Below are positions 6,986 through 13,419 of a stretch of 22,020 bases of DNA, piece after piece; position 1 is the stretch's first letter; each line of letters begins with the position of its first letter. The stretch covers positions 1 through 22,020 of the forward strand of contig JBMNUL010000026.1 of assembly GCA_050946255.1 (NCBI GenBank). Direction: 5' to 3'. The notes below the pieces were generated by a model. It made no database searches and was not told where the DNA came from. It saw only the letters and a program-made list of their open reading frames with translations. This DNA comes from JBMNUL01 sp050946255 (GTDB lineage: Bacteria > Actinomycetota > Coriobacteriia > Coriobacteriales > CADBOM01). The position numbers and the translations under genes were made by a program.

Positions 6986-7648
6986 CTATTGTCTTGATTT
7001 CATGTCAATGTTCTTGAGGAACGGATCGGATCGTGACACCTCATCTTTAGTGAACGCCCATCTTTCCGACTTGCGACCCATCCACGTGTACAGCGGGCTG
7101 CGGAACACGAGCCAGTAGTTGAACACGATCCACACCAAGGCAGCCAGAACATCCCACCACGTGAAAACACCTGTTGGAACAGCCTGGACCAGATACCATA
7201 TCGAAATGGGGAGCAAGCCGAAAACGGCCGTTGCGAGGCCCGGATTGTAGAGCCGCTTTATTCCCAAAGGAAAGCCTATCAGGTGCATTGCCACTTCCAG
7301 GAAGGCGAACAGCGCCACCGCCAGAGTTAGAAATCGGGCATCGGGCAGCATCAGGGCGCATCCGAACACGACGATGGCGAACCACCAGTTTCCGACCATC
7401 GAGTTCAGCTGGTTCAGGCTCCAATGGTGCGCGTCCGGGTCGGTAACCTTCATCTCCACGTACAGGCCCATACGGGGAAAGCCGCCCGGGCATCCGAACT
7501 CCTCGTAGAAGTGGAGGAACAGCACTGCCATCGAGGCAAGCACCATCCTTTGCTCGAGGTTCCACTCGCCCATCGCGAGCACGATGGCGATCGCGCCTGC
7601 CGCAAATGCCGAAATCTTGTACCAGCTGTAGACGAACTTTCGTGCCAT
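6986..7648 (-). CDS. HXXEE-domain integral membrane protein (HXXEE-1)
   Basis: The 220-residue protein is very hydrophobic with about six membrane segments and carries the motif that names the HXXEE family: His46-F-Y-Glu49-Glu50, followed by CPGGFP. Other polar residues that recur in the second HXXEE protein of this window are Asn79-Gln80 (LNQL), His122 inside a predicted helix, and YNPG at 134-137. The family has no established function; conserved His/Glu inside the membrane suggest a metal or ligand site, which is inference. The ATG at 7646-7648 has AGGAGG with a 6-nt spacer. It diverges from TetR2, and a palindrome sits between its candidate -35 and -10, so repression by TetR2 is likely. 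Confidence 0.87.
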   Translation of the reverse strand: MARKFVYSWYKISAFAAGAIAIVLAMGEWNLEQRMVLASMAVLFLHFYEEFGCPGGFPRMGLYVEMKVTDPDAHHWSLNQLNSMVGNWWFAIVVFGCALMLPDARFLTLAVALFAFLEVAMHLIGFPLGIKRLYNPGLATAVFGLLPISIWYLVQAVPTGVFTWWDVLAALVWIVFNYWLVFRSPLYTWMGRKSERWAFTKDEVSRSDPFLKNIDMKSRQ

Positions 7649-7679
7649 GTTCTGCCTCCTGTTCCAGCTCTCTGTTACA

Positions 7680-7709
7680 GTTATAATTCGACATATGTAG
7701 ATTGCACAA
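7680..7709 (-). promoter_or_regulatory. candidate HXXEE-1 promoter with ACATATGT palindrome in the spacer
   Basis: On the minus strand TTGTGC (7704-7709) and TATAAC (7680-7685) are 18 bp apart, a plausible -35/-10 pair for HXXEE-1. The palindrome ACATATGT (7691-7698) with an AATTCG flank (7685-7690) lies inside that spacer, where a bound repressor would block RNA polymerase. A very similar element occurs between MFS2 and TetR5. Confidence 0.45.
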
Positions 7710-7773
7710 CAACATGTCTAATCAATGTGATGCGAAAGAGACACATGGTCCGAATATGTAGAGAGGAAAATTT

Positions 7774-8331
7774 ATGCAAGAGGAAAACCAGCGCGTTCGG
7801 CTGACGAAACGCCTGCTAAAAGAAGCCCTTATCGATTTGCTGGAAAAGAAATCGCTCCAAGAGGTAAGCGTGAGCGAGCTGTGCCACGCGGCGGGGATCA
7901 ATCGGACTACTTTCTACAATCACTACCGCAACCCTGCAGAAGTACTGGAGGATATCGAGCGTGAATCACTTGAGGAGGTCCAAGAGCTGTTGGAAAAGGA
8001 GAAACAACCGGTCGCGCTCGCTCGGCACGTCGAGGTCATCGCCTCGTATCTCCGTGAACACGACCGTGTTGCAAAGACAGCCTTTGCCAGCACTGTGACC
8101 CCGTCCGACCTAGCCCTCAAGCTCTTGAAGTTGAGGCTCGACGAGGAAGACGAGATCGCCGACGTGCTCTCCTGCTACGACCCGCCCACGCAGAAGCTTT
8201 TGTTCGTTTACCTCGCAAACGGAATTTACAGTCTGGTGAGAACGTGGCTATTGGAAGATGTTCCCAAGAGTCCGAAGGAGCTCGGCGAGCTTGCGGAGAA
8301 GGTGGCACTTAGGGGATGGGCACGCGCATAG
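7774..8331 (+). CDS. TetR/AcrR-family regulator 2 (paralogue of TetR5)
   Basis: A 185-residue TetR protein. Residues 7-55 form the DNA-binding domain: RVRLTKRLLKEALIDLLEKK, then VSVSELCHAAGINRTTFYNHYRNPAEVLEDI, the helix-turn-helix with the TFYNHY signature. The C-terminal half is an all-helical ligand and dimer domain. It matches TetR5 along its whole length (shared RVRxTKR, ALxDLL, VSVxxLC, RxTFYxHY and R[ST]WLL near the C-terminus), so the two are paralogues. The ATG at 7774 follows AGAGGAAAATTT. It diverges from HXXEE-1 across 125 bp and converges on TetR3 with 22 bp between stops. It probably represses HXXEE-1 and itself; ligand unknown. Confidence 0.9.
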   Translation: MQEENQRVRLTKRLLKEALIDLLEKKSLQEVSVSELCHAAGINRTTFYNHYRNPAEVLEDIERESLEEVQELLEKEKQPVALARHVEVIASYLREHDRVAKTAFASTVTPSDLALKLLKLRLDEEDEIADVLSCYDPPTQKLLFVYLANGIYSLVRTWLLEDVPKSPKELGELAEKVALRGWARA

Positions 8332-8353
8332 GGGAGCGAGCTAGATTTCATTG

Positions 8354-8983
8354 TCAGCTTCCGATATTCCGGTTCTTCCTCTTGGCCTGCTCGGAGAACG
8401 AGGAGATTGCCGGCGAGTCTTCCCAGCCCGTGGTCTGCGTCGCCACTCCGAACAACAGGAATCGCTGGGCAAGCCTCACGACGTCTCCAAGCGGCATTTC
8501 CCTTCCTGCCGAATCCCATGAGACCAGTATCCCAAGAAGCCCTCCGAACGCGAAGTCGAACGCGCGGCGCTGCTCGGCGGTGTCGAAATGCACTTCGAAG
8601 TCCCGTTCCAGCACCGGGCGAATAGTCTCCTTCAGAAGGCGTTGGAATGAGGGGTCTCCGTGGGGTCCGAGAAGGACTAGTGCACGGTCACCCTCTTTCG
8701 AGTAAGTGTCGGTCATCGTTTCCGCAATTGCCTCGAGCGTTCCCTCGCGCTCGTAACTCTCTGCCAAGGAGTCCGCAATCTTTCCGGCGACCTCCTTTTC
8801 TATGGCTTTGAGCACGTCATCGGCCGTGCCGAAGTACTCATAGAAAGTGCTGCGGTTGCACTGAGCTCCTTCTACGACGGCGCTTGCAGTTACCCTCCTT
8901 GTTGGGTCCTTGGCATAAGCTTGCCAGTAGGCGTCCATGATTCTCTTTCGCATTGCCGCGACGGCCTTCTTTTTTCTAACCAT
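8354..8983 (-). CDS. TetR/AcrR-family regulator 3 (divergent from HXXEE-2)
   Basis: The 209-residue product has a TetR DNA-binding domain: MRKRIMDAYWQAYAKDPTRRVTASAVVEGAQCNRSTFYEYFGTADDVLKAI, ending in the typical TFYEYF recognition helix, then a helical effector domain. I choose the ATG at 8981-8983 (MVRKKK) because AGGG lies 6 nt upstream; alternative in-frame ATGs at 9004 and 9094 lack ribosome sites, and the latter would overlap HXXEE-2. It is more divergent from TetR2 than TetR5 is. It faces HXXEE-2 across about 109 bp with a strong palindrome at 9066-9080, so it is the best candidate repressor of HXXEE-2. Confidence 0.85.
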   Translation of the reverse strand: MVRKKKAVAAMRKRIMDAYWQAYAKDPTRRVTASAVVEGAQCNRSTFYEYFGTADDVLKAIEKEVAGKIADSLAESYEREGTLEAIAETMTDTYSKEGDRALVLLGPHGDPSFQRLLKETIRPVLERDFEVHFDTAEQRRAFDFAFGGLLGILVSWDSAGREMPLGDVVRLAQRFLLFGVATQTTGWEDSPAISSFSEQAKRKNRNIGS

Positions 8984-9022
8984 GTCTTGCCCTATCTCCG
9001 ACATTTCGGCGGTTTTTGCTGG

Positions 9023-9051
9023 TTGATTAGATTCTGAACGGGTTCTAGCAT
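9023..9051 (+). promoter_or_regulatory. candidate promoter for HXXEE-2
   Basis: TTGATT (9023-9028) and TAGCAT (9046-9051) are 17 bp apart, upstream of the palindrome and ribosome site of HXXEE-2. The match to consensus is only moderate; TATAAC at 9055-9060 is an alternative -10 without a good -35. Confidence 0.3.
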
Positions 9052-9065
9052 CTCTATAACCAACA

Positions 9066-9080
9066 CTATATCGGATATAG
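9066..9080. promoter_or_regulatory. palindrome CTATATC-G-GATATAG, candidate TetR3/TetR4 operator
   Basis: Perfect 7-bp arms flank a single G. Further symmetric elements surround it: CCAAC (9060-9064) with GTTGG (9085-9089), and TCTCTAT (9051-9057) with ATAGAGA (9077-9083). The site overlaps the HXXEE-2 ribosome-binding region (GAGAGG, 7 nt before ATG 9093), so binding would repress it, and mRNA folding could also hide the ribosome site. Which neighbouring TetR binds is inference. Confidence 0.6.
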
Positions 9081-9092
9081 AGAGGTTGGCTC

Positions 9093-9854
9093 ATGAGATT
9101 CTACGTTCGCCACTGGTACAGTTTGAACATGGTATTGGCCGCGGCAGTCGCCCTCGCCCTTTTCATTGGATGGGATGCCATCAGCGTTGTGCAGCGGCTG
9201 GTCATCCTGAACATGCTCGCACTGTTCGTGCACCAGTTCGAGGAATATGCGTTCCCCGGGGGCGAGCCGGCGATCATGAACATCGTGCTCAACGGAAGCG
9301 ACATTCCCAATCGCTTCCCCTTGAACCAGCTTTCGGCGTGCATCACCAACGTCGTGACGGGAATTCTGCTCTATGGGCTGATTCCGTTTGCATTTCCCCA
9401 GGCAATATGGTTGAGCATCGGTTCGATGTTCTTCAACATCGGGCAGCTGATTATCCACGGGGTCATCACCAACCGCAAGATGGGGACGGTCTACAATCCT
9501 GGGATGTTCGCAGTAGTGTTCCTTCACCTGCCTATTACCGTTTACTTCATCTGGTATGTCGCCGCGAATGGGCTCGCGACGCCCCTGGAGTGGGTTAGCG
9601 GAATCCTCTGGGCTGTGTTCTGCGCGGCGTTCTTCTTGGGGTTTACGACTTACGTTCTGATGGCTTCCCGCAAGACTACCTGGCCGTTCGCCCCCGAGGA
9701 GATGGAACGTTTCGGCGTTCGGGATAAGATGGCCGCAAGGGCCCGGCAAACGAGTGCGGCTGCGAGCGGAGACAACGGGGAAGCGAACGGGAAACGCCCC
9801 GTTGGGCCTCAGGCGGCCATGGGTCGCATGCAGAGAAAGGTACACCGAGAATAG
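9093..9854 (+). CDS. HXXEE-domain integral membrane protein (HXXEE-2)
   Basis: A 253-residue membrane protein with about six hydrophobic helices and the HXXEE signature: His47-Q-F-Glu50-Glu51 followed by FPGGEP. It shares with HXXEE-1 the Asn78-Gln79 pair (LNQL), His122 and YNPG at 134-137, at almost identical positions although overall identity is low. Unlike HXXEE-1 it has a polar 50-residue C-terminal tail rich in Ala, Arg and Gly, probably cytoplasmic. The ATG at 9093 follows GAGAGG with a 7-nt spacer. TetR3 lies divergently upstream and TetR4 follows 54 bp downstream on the same strand, so HXXEE-2 and TetR4 are probably one operon. Biochemical function unknown. Confidence 0.86.
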   Translation: MRFYVRHWYSLNMVLAAAVALALFIGWDAISVVQRLVILNMLALFVHQFEEYAFPGGEPAIMNIVLNGSDIPNRFPLNQLSACITNVVTGILLYGLIPFAFPQAIWLSIGSMFFNIGQLIIHGVITNRKMGTVYNPGMFAVVFLHLPITVYFIWYVAANGLATPLEWVSGILWAVFCAAFFLGFTTYVLMASRKTTWPFAPEEMERFGVRDKMAARARQTSAAASGDNGEANGKRPVGPQAAMGRMQRKVHRE

Positions 9855-9908
9855 CGGTTCCGGAGGTCTGCCCACACCGGTGGCCTGCCCGCTCGATGAG
9901 GAGGAATC

Positions 9909-10505
9909 ATGGCACGCCCGAAGGCAGATTCGAACAAGCCCAGTGCACGCGAGCGTATCGAGACAGCGTTTTGGGACATGCTCGCGAGCGTCCCGTTCTC
10001 CCAGATCACGGTGTCCGCGATCTCGTCGAAGGCGGGAGTTAACCACAACACTTTCTACTATCACTTCTCGAGTATCGAGGACCTTGCCGAGAAGGTCTTC
10101 CTGGACAACATGCTGCCGCAGCTGCCTCTGATCATGCTGCCCGTTCTCTCCGGAGACCAATCGAAGTCAGGCGGTCTGGAGGAAGGCGACGGTCCAGATC
10201 CCGAGGTGGTTTCCGCCCACTTCCGCCGCGCGCGTCTCTACGCATCAAGTGGTTCCGCTCTTCTAACCGGAATTCTGCGTGACTCCATAATGCGGCTTTG
10301 GCTCGACACGGCGGGGCTCGAAGACTCTCAGCTCATCCCTTCGGAGCGCGATCAACTCGCCTTCATCTTCGGCGGCATCGTATCAATGATCGCCGAGATG
10401 GGAGACGAGGCAGATGTCGGACGCATGGCGGAGATGGTGGGAAGCCCGCTTGGCAAGGGGGTCCTCGCGTCTCTGACGGCCATCGCGACGCGAGAGAGAA
10501 GCTGA
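9909..10505 (+). CDS. TetR/AcrR-family regulator 4 (downstream of HXXEE-2)
   Basis: A 198-residue TetR protein: ARERIETAFWDMLASVPFSQITVSAISSKAGVNHNTFYYHFSSIEDLAEKVF covers the N-terminal DNA-binding domain with the TFYYHF recognition helix. The remainder is a helical effector domain with a low-complexity acidic stretch (GGLEEGDGPDPE) between helices. The ATG at 9909 has AGGAGG with a 4-nt spacer. It lies 54 bp after HXXEE-2 and 256 bp before the SDR gene, all on the plus strand. A strong inverted repeat upstream of the SDR (10674-10696) may be its operator, making it a candidate regulator of the oxidoreductase. Confidence 0.9.
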   Translation: MARPKADSNKPSARERIETAFWDMLASVPFSQITVSAISSKAGVNHNTFYYHFSSIEDLAEKVFLDNMLPQLPLIMLPVLSGDQSKSGGLEEGDGPDPEVVSAHFRRARLYASSGSALLTGILRDSIMRLWLDTAGLEDSQLIPSERDQLAFIFGGIVSMIAEMGDEADVGRMAEMVGSPLGKGVLASLTAIATRERS

Positions 10506-10549
10506 TCTGGCGTCCTTCTCTGGCCTCCATCGCGGTGCGAGAGAAGTTG
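10481..10549. repeat. imperfect duplication of the tetR4 3' end
   Basis: CATCGCGACGCGAGAGAGAAG at 10481-10501, including the last codons of tetR4, recurs as CATCGCGGTGCGAGAGAAG at 10528-10546 about 47 bp downstream, with a 2-base indel and small differences. A CTTCTCT (10514-10520) upstream of the second copy pairs with its AGAGAAG. It resembles the gene-tail duplication behind phzF. Confidence 0.45.
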
Positions 10550-10579
10550 GCCCGATGTTTTTGCGCCATGAGATAAGCG

Positions 10580-10610
10580 CTGATAGCCTGCGACAGGCGC
10601 CGTCAGTTTT
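10580..10610 (+). terminator. candidate intrinsic terminator after tetR4
   Basis: A stem of GCCTG (10586-10590) and CAGGC (10594-10598) around a 3-nt CGA loop is enclosed by CTGA (10580-10583) and TCAG (10603-10606) and followed by TTTT (10607-10610). The internal bulges and short T-run make it a moderate terminator for the HXXEE-2/TetR4 transcript. Confidence 0.5.
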
Positions 10611-10673
10611 CGGTAAGAGCCTGCAGCCCACCCTCATATTCAAAATTAGATAAACCCGGTCGGTCTCTCTATT

Positions 10674-10696
10674 TAATTAGACAGAATATCTAATTA
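10674..10696. promoter_or_regulatory. inverted repeat TAATTAGA-N7-TCTAATTA upstream of the SDR
   Basis: Perfect 8-bp arms (10674-10681 and 10689-10696) around a 7-nt centre lie about 65 bp upstream of the SDR start. An extra AATTAGA half-site occurs at 10644-10650. Its size and symmetry fit a TetR-family operator, and TetR4 is the nearest regulator. Binding is not shown by sequence alone. Confidence 0.6.
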
Positions 10697-10761
10697 CGAT
10701 TGCATCAAGGAATAGCGAAGAAACCTAACGCGAAAACCCAACGAAAGGAAACGTGATTTCC

Positions 10762-12042
10762 ATGGCGCAGTCGTTGTTCACCATTCCCAATCCAAAGCCA
10801 TTCGACCAGCTGCTCTCGCTCGAGGGCAAGACCGCCATCGTAACCGGAGGAGGGCGAGGTCTAGGCAAGTATGTCGTTATGCGTTTCGCCGAGGCGGGTG
10901 CGAACGTCGTGTTCTGCGCCCGGCATGCCGACCAGCTGCAAGTCGTCGCCGACCAGTTTGCCTCGCTTCCCGGAACTCTGGCTCCAGTGACAGCGGATGT
11001 CAGCGTCGCCGAAGACCGCCAGAGGCTCATCGACACCGCCTGCGAGAGGTTCGGAGGACTCGACATCTTGGTGAACTGCGCCGCCATCTACCCGCCGGGC
11101 GACTCCATGAGCGTCGACGAGAAAACGTGGGACTCGATGCACGACATCAACACCAAGGCGACGTTCTTCATGTCCACCGCAGCAGCACGTGTCATGATCG
11201 ACCAGGGACGCCGAGGCAGGATAATCAACTTCTTGTCGACTGCATACATGAATGCGGCTCCCATGTTCTCCGCCTACGCAATCTCAAAGGCAGGTGTGTG
11301 GGAGATGACGCGCGTGATGTCGAAGGATTTCGCACAGTACGGCATCACCGTCAACGCCGTGACACCCGGAGCCACGCTCACCGAGGAGAAGGCCGCAGCG
11401 CTCGCGAGCGGCAACTTCGCCGAAACGCTCCAGAATCAGCTCGGCGTCGAGCCGGGAGAGATGCTCGAGCGTCTGAAGTTCATGGGTGGCAATGTCACCG
11501 AGATGCTCAAGCAGCGCATGCCGATGGGGCGCATGGGTTATCCAGAGGACCTTGCCAACGCCGTGCTCTACCTCGCAAGCGACATGGCATCGTATGTTAC
11601 CGGGCAGAACATCGTGGTCGACGGCGCGCAAGCAGACAACTCGACCGTGAGCATTCCCACAGCACCCTCCACGAGCGCATCTGCTGGGGCGGGGGAGAAA
11701 GAAGCAGCCGAGAAAGAAGCCATCGAGCATTCGAATGAGCCGGACCAGGGATTGGCAGGCCGCTATTCTGCGAGCGTCGACACCCCCATGGGCAAGCAGG
11801 AAGTGGAGCTCGACCTTTCGACGGACGGGACCTTGCTCACGGGGACCATGGTGTTCATGGGAAAGAAGCTGCAGATTGAAAACGGAAAGGCGACCACTGC
11901 GGGATTCAGCTATGACATACACGTCAAGATGATGATGAAGAAGATGGATGCCAGCGTCCACGGAAGGCGCGAGGGAGACACGCTCACTGGGTCGATTGAC
12001 AACCCCATGGGTTCGTTCGCGTTCACGGCGAAGCGCGACTAG
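10762..12042 (+). CDS. short-chain dehydrogenase/reductase with extra C-terminal beta domain
   Basis: This 426-residue protein has a complete classical SDR domain (about residues 15-285): nucleotide motif TGGGRGLG at 28-35, NCAA at 105-108, Asn130, Ser159, and the YxxxK pair Tyr172/Lys176 with the canonical 13-residue Ser-Tyr spacing. The segment from NAVTPG to NIVVDGA completes the fold. SDRs normally stop near 250-290 residues; here an Ala/Glu-rich linker (about 290-325) leads to a ~100-residue domain beginning GLAGRYSASVDTPMGKQ, with two related TPMG/NPMG strand segments that look all-beta. I prefer ATG 10762 over GTG 10753 because AAAGGA at 10744-10749 is too close to the GTG. NAD(P)H-dependent keto/hydroxyl chemistry is expected; the substrate is unknown. 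Confidence 0.88.
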   Translation: MAQSLFTIPNPKPFDQLLSLEGKTAIVTGGGRGLGKYVVMRFAEAGANVVFCARHADQLQVVADQFASLPGTLAPVTADVSVAEDRQRLIDTACERFGGLDILVNCAAIYPPGDSMSVDEKTWDSMHDINTKATFFMSTAAARVMIDQGRRGRIINFLSTAYMNAAPMFSAYAISKAGVWEMTRVMSKDFAQYGITVNAVTPGATLTEEKAAALASGNFAETLQNQLGVEPGEMLERLKFMGGNVTEMLKQRMPMGRMGYPEDLANAVLYLASDMASYVTGQNIVVDGAQADNSTVSIPTAPSTSASAGAGEKEAAEKEAIEHSNEPDQGLAGRYSASVDTPMGKQEVELDLSTDGTLLTGTMVFMGKKLQIENGKATTAGFSYDIHVKMMMKKMDASVHGRREGDTLTGSIDNPMGSFAFTAKRD

Positions 12043-12057
12043 CGAGGGCCGACGTTT

Positions 12058-13275
12058 TCAATCCTCTGCCTCTTTGCCGGCCGTGCGCTTTCCGAGTGCC
12101 GCCGCCATCGGTATCGATATCACGATGCAGACTATGCAGCCGACGAACATTACGCCGTAACCGAATGAATCGACGACCAGCCCCCAGATTATCGAGCCTA
12201 TCCCCAAGGCGATGTCGTTTGCCAGCTGGTAGGTCCCGATTGCGACTCCGGTCCTATCCGCGGGGGCTGCCGTCACTGCCTCGAACTGCATACATGGGAT
12301 GAACACGCCCTGTCCGATTCCAAGCAGGCACGCCGAGAGGAGAAACGTCGCATTAGATGTGCAGAACAGGAGCAGCACGTACGCGATGCCGCTGAGCAGT
12401 GATGCCCCTATAGCCGTGCGGACAGCGCCGATGCGTTCCATCAGGTTCCCTGAGAAGAACCTCACCACGCACATCGCAACGGCCATCACCGCGAAGAATA
12501 TGGCGCCGTTGCCTACTCCCGTAGATTCCGCCCAGACGACGATGTAGACGTTCACGGCGGTCTGAGCGAGGTAGTTGATCAGCTGGCAGACCGTGGCGGG
12601 AATAGATTTTGGCTCTATGAAGCGCAGGATACCTTTTGGTTGTTCCGCTGATCCCTCTGCAGTTTCCCGATCCTGTTCAGAGGCTTTTCCCGATTTTCCT
12701 CGGCCGTCTCTCAGAAATAGAATTGCGAGCACAAATGCTGCGAATGTCAGAAGTCCCGCGACCGTGAACGACGGCTTGAAATCGCTTCCGAACACCAGTG
12801 CCAAGGCGATGACAGGCCCCACTGCCGTAGCCAATGAAGCCCCCATGCTCAGAAAGCTCGTGCCGGTCTCCATCTTTCCCTCGGGGATAGCGCGCGTTCC
12901 CGCAACGTATGCGCCCGTCGAGGCAAAGGCGAACCCTGCGCCCTGAAGGCCGCGCAGCACGATCATTCCCGCTATGACCGGAATGATACCGAACACGAAG
13001 GTCGACACTGCCAAGATTATGGAACCTACGGCCATCGTCCAGCCGGCGCCCTTGCGATCGCTCACTCCTCCGGATGCGATGCGCGCCACTATGGCACAGA
13101 CTGAGAAGGCCGCGTTGAGCGCCCCTGTGAGCGCGACGCTGCCGAAGAGAGCGTTGACGTACTTCGACATGATCGAGCTTGTCATGAACATTGTGATGCC
13201 TATTAGCAGGCCGCCTATCGTGGCCGATGTATAGCGTCTGTTCCAAAGGCGCTTGCTCGGTTGACCGGTTTCCAA
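12058..13275 (-). CDS. MFS transporter 2 (TTG start)
   Basis: A 405-residue protein with about twelve membrane helices in two halves separated by a charged loop (GRGKSGKASEQDRETAEGSAEQPK). A motif-A-like loop is seen in the first half (SGGVSDRKGAG), with its counterpart SGNLMERIGAVRT in the second. The start is TTG at 13273-13275: AAGGGGTG lies 7 nt upstream, TGA closes the frame three codons before, and the next in-frame ATG would remove helix 1. It converges on the SDR with 15 bp between stops and diverges from TetR5 across 144 bp. Likely a small-molecule exporter under TetR5 control; substrate unknown. Confidence 0.88.
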   Translation of the reverse strand: METGQPSKRLWNRRYTSATIGGLLIGITMFMTSSIMSKYVNALFGSVALTGALNAAFSVCAIVARIASGGVSDRKGAGWTMAVGSIILAVSTFVFGIIPVIAGMIVLRGLQGAGFAFASTGAYVAGTRAIPEGKMETGTSFLSMGASLATAVGPVIALALVFGSDFKPSFTVAGLLTFAAFVLAILFLRDGRGKSGKASEQDRETAEGSAEQPKGILRFIEPKSIPATVCQLINYLAQTAVNVYIVVWAESTGVGNGAIFFAVMAVAMCVVRFFSGNLMERIGAVRTAIGASLLSGIAYVLLLFCTSNATFLLSACLLGIGQGVFIPCMQFEAVTAAPADRTGVAIGTYQLANDIALGIGSIIWGLVVDSFGYGVMFVGCIVCIVISIPMAAALGKRTAGKEAED

Positions 13276-13325
13276 TATCGTTCACCCCTTCAATTGTGGA
13301 AATTAAGACAAACGGAACAATAATG

Positions 13326-13341
13326 GACATATGTACGAATT
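13326..13341. promoter_or_regulatory. ACATATGT palindrome with AATTCG flank, candidate TetR5 operator
   Basis: ACATATGT at 13327-13334 is followed by ACGAATT; read on the minus strand it is AATTCGTACATATGT, nearly the same as AATTCGACATATGT in the HXXEE-1/TetR2 promoter region (7685-7698). A weak minus-strand pair TTCTAA/TATTGT (13340-13345 and 13317-13322) would place it in the MFS2 promoter spacer. GTACGAA (13333-13339) also recurs inverted as TTCGTAC at 13391-13397. Confidence 0.5.
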
Positions 13342-13419
13342 AGAAATACGAAACTCGCGGATTTGATTTGAGTTGGACGATTCCCGCGTTTTCGTACGGA
13401 GACGAAGAGAGGTGCGAAG

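Noticed and set aside
9066..10160. 364-codon minus-strand open frame
   Set aside because: Antisense to HXXEE-2 and TetR4, both with clear families and ribosome sites; a by-product of GC-rich codon use.
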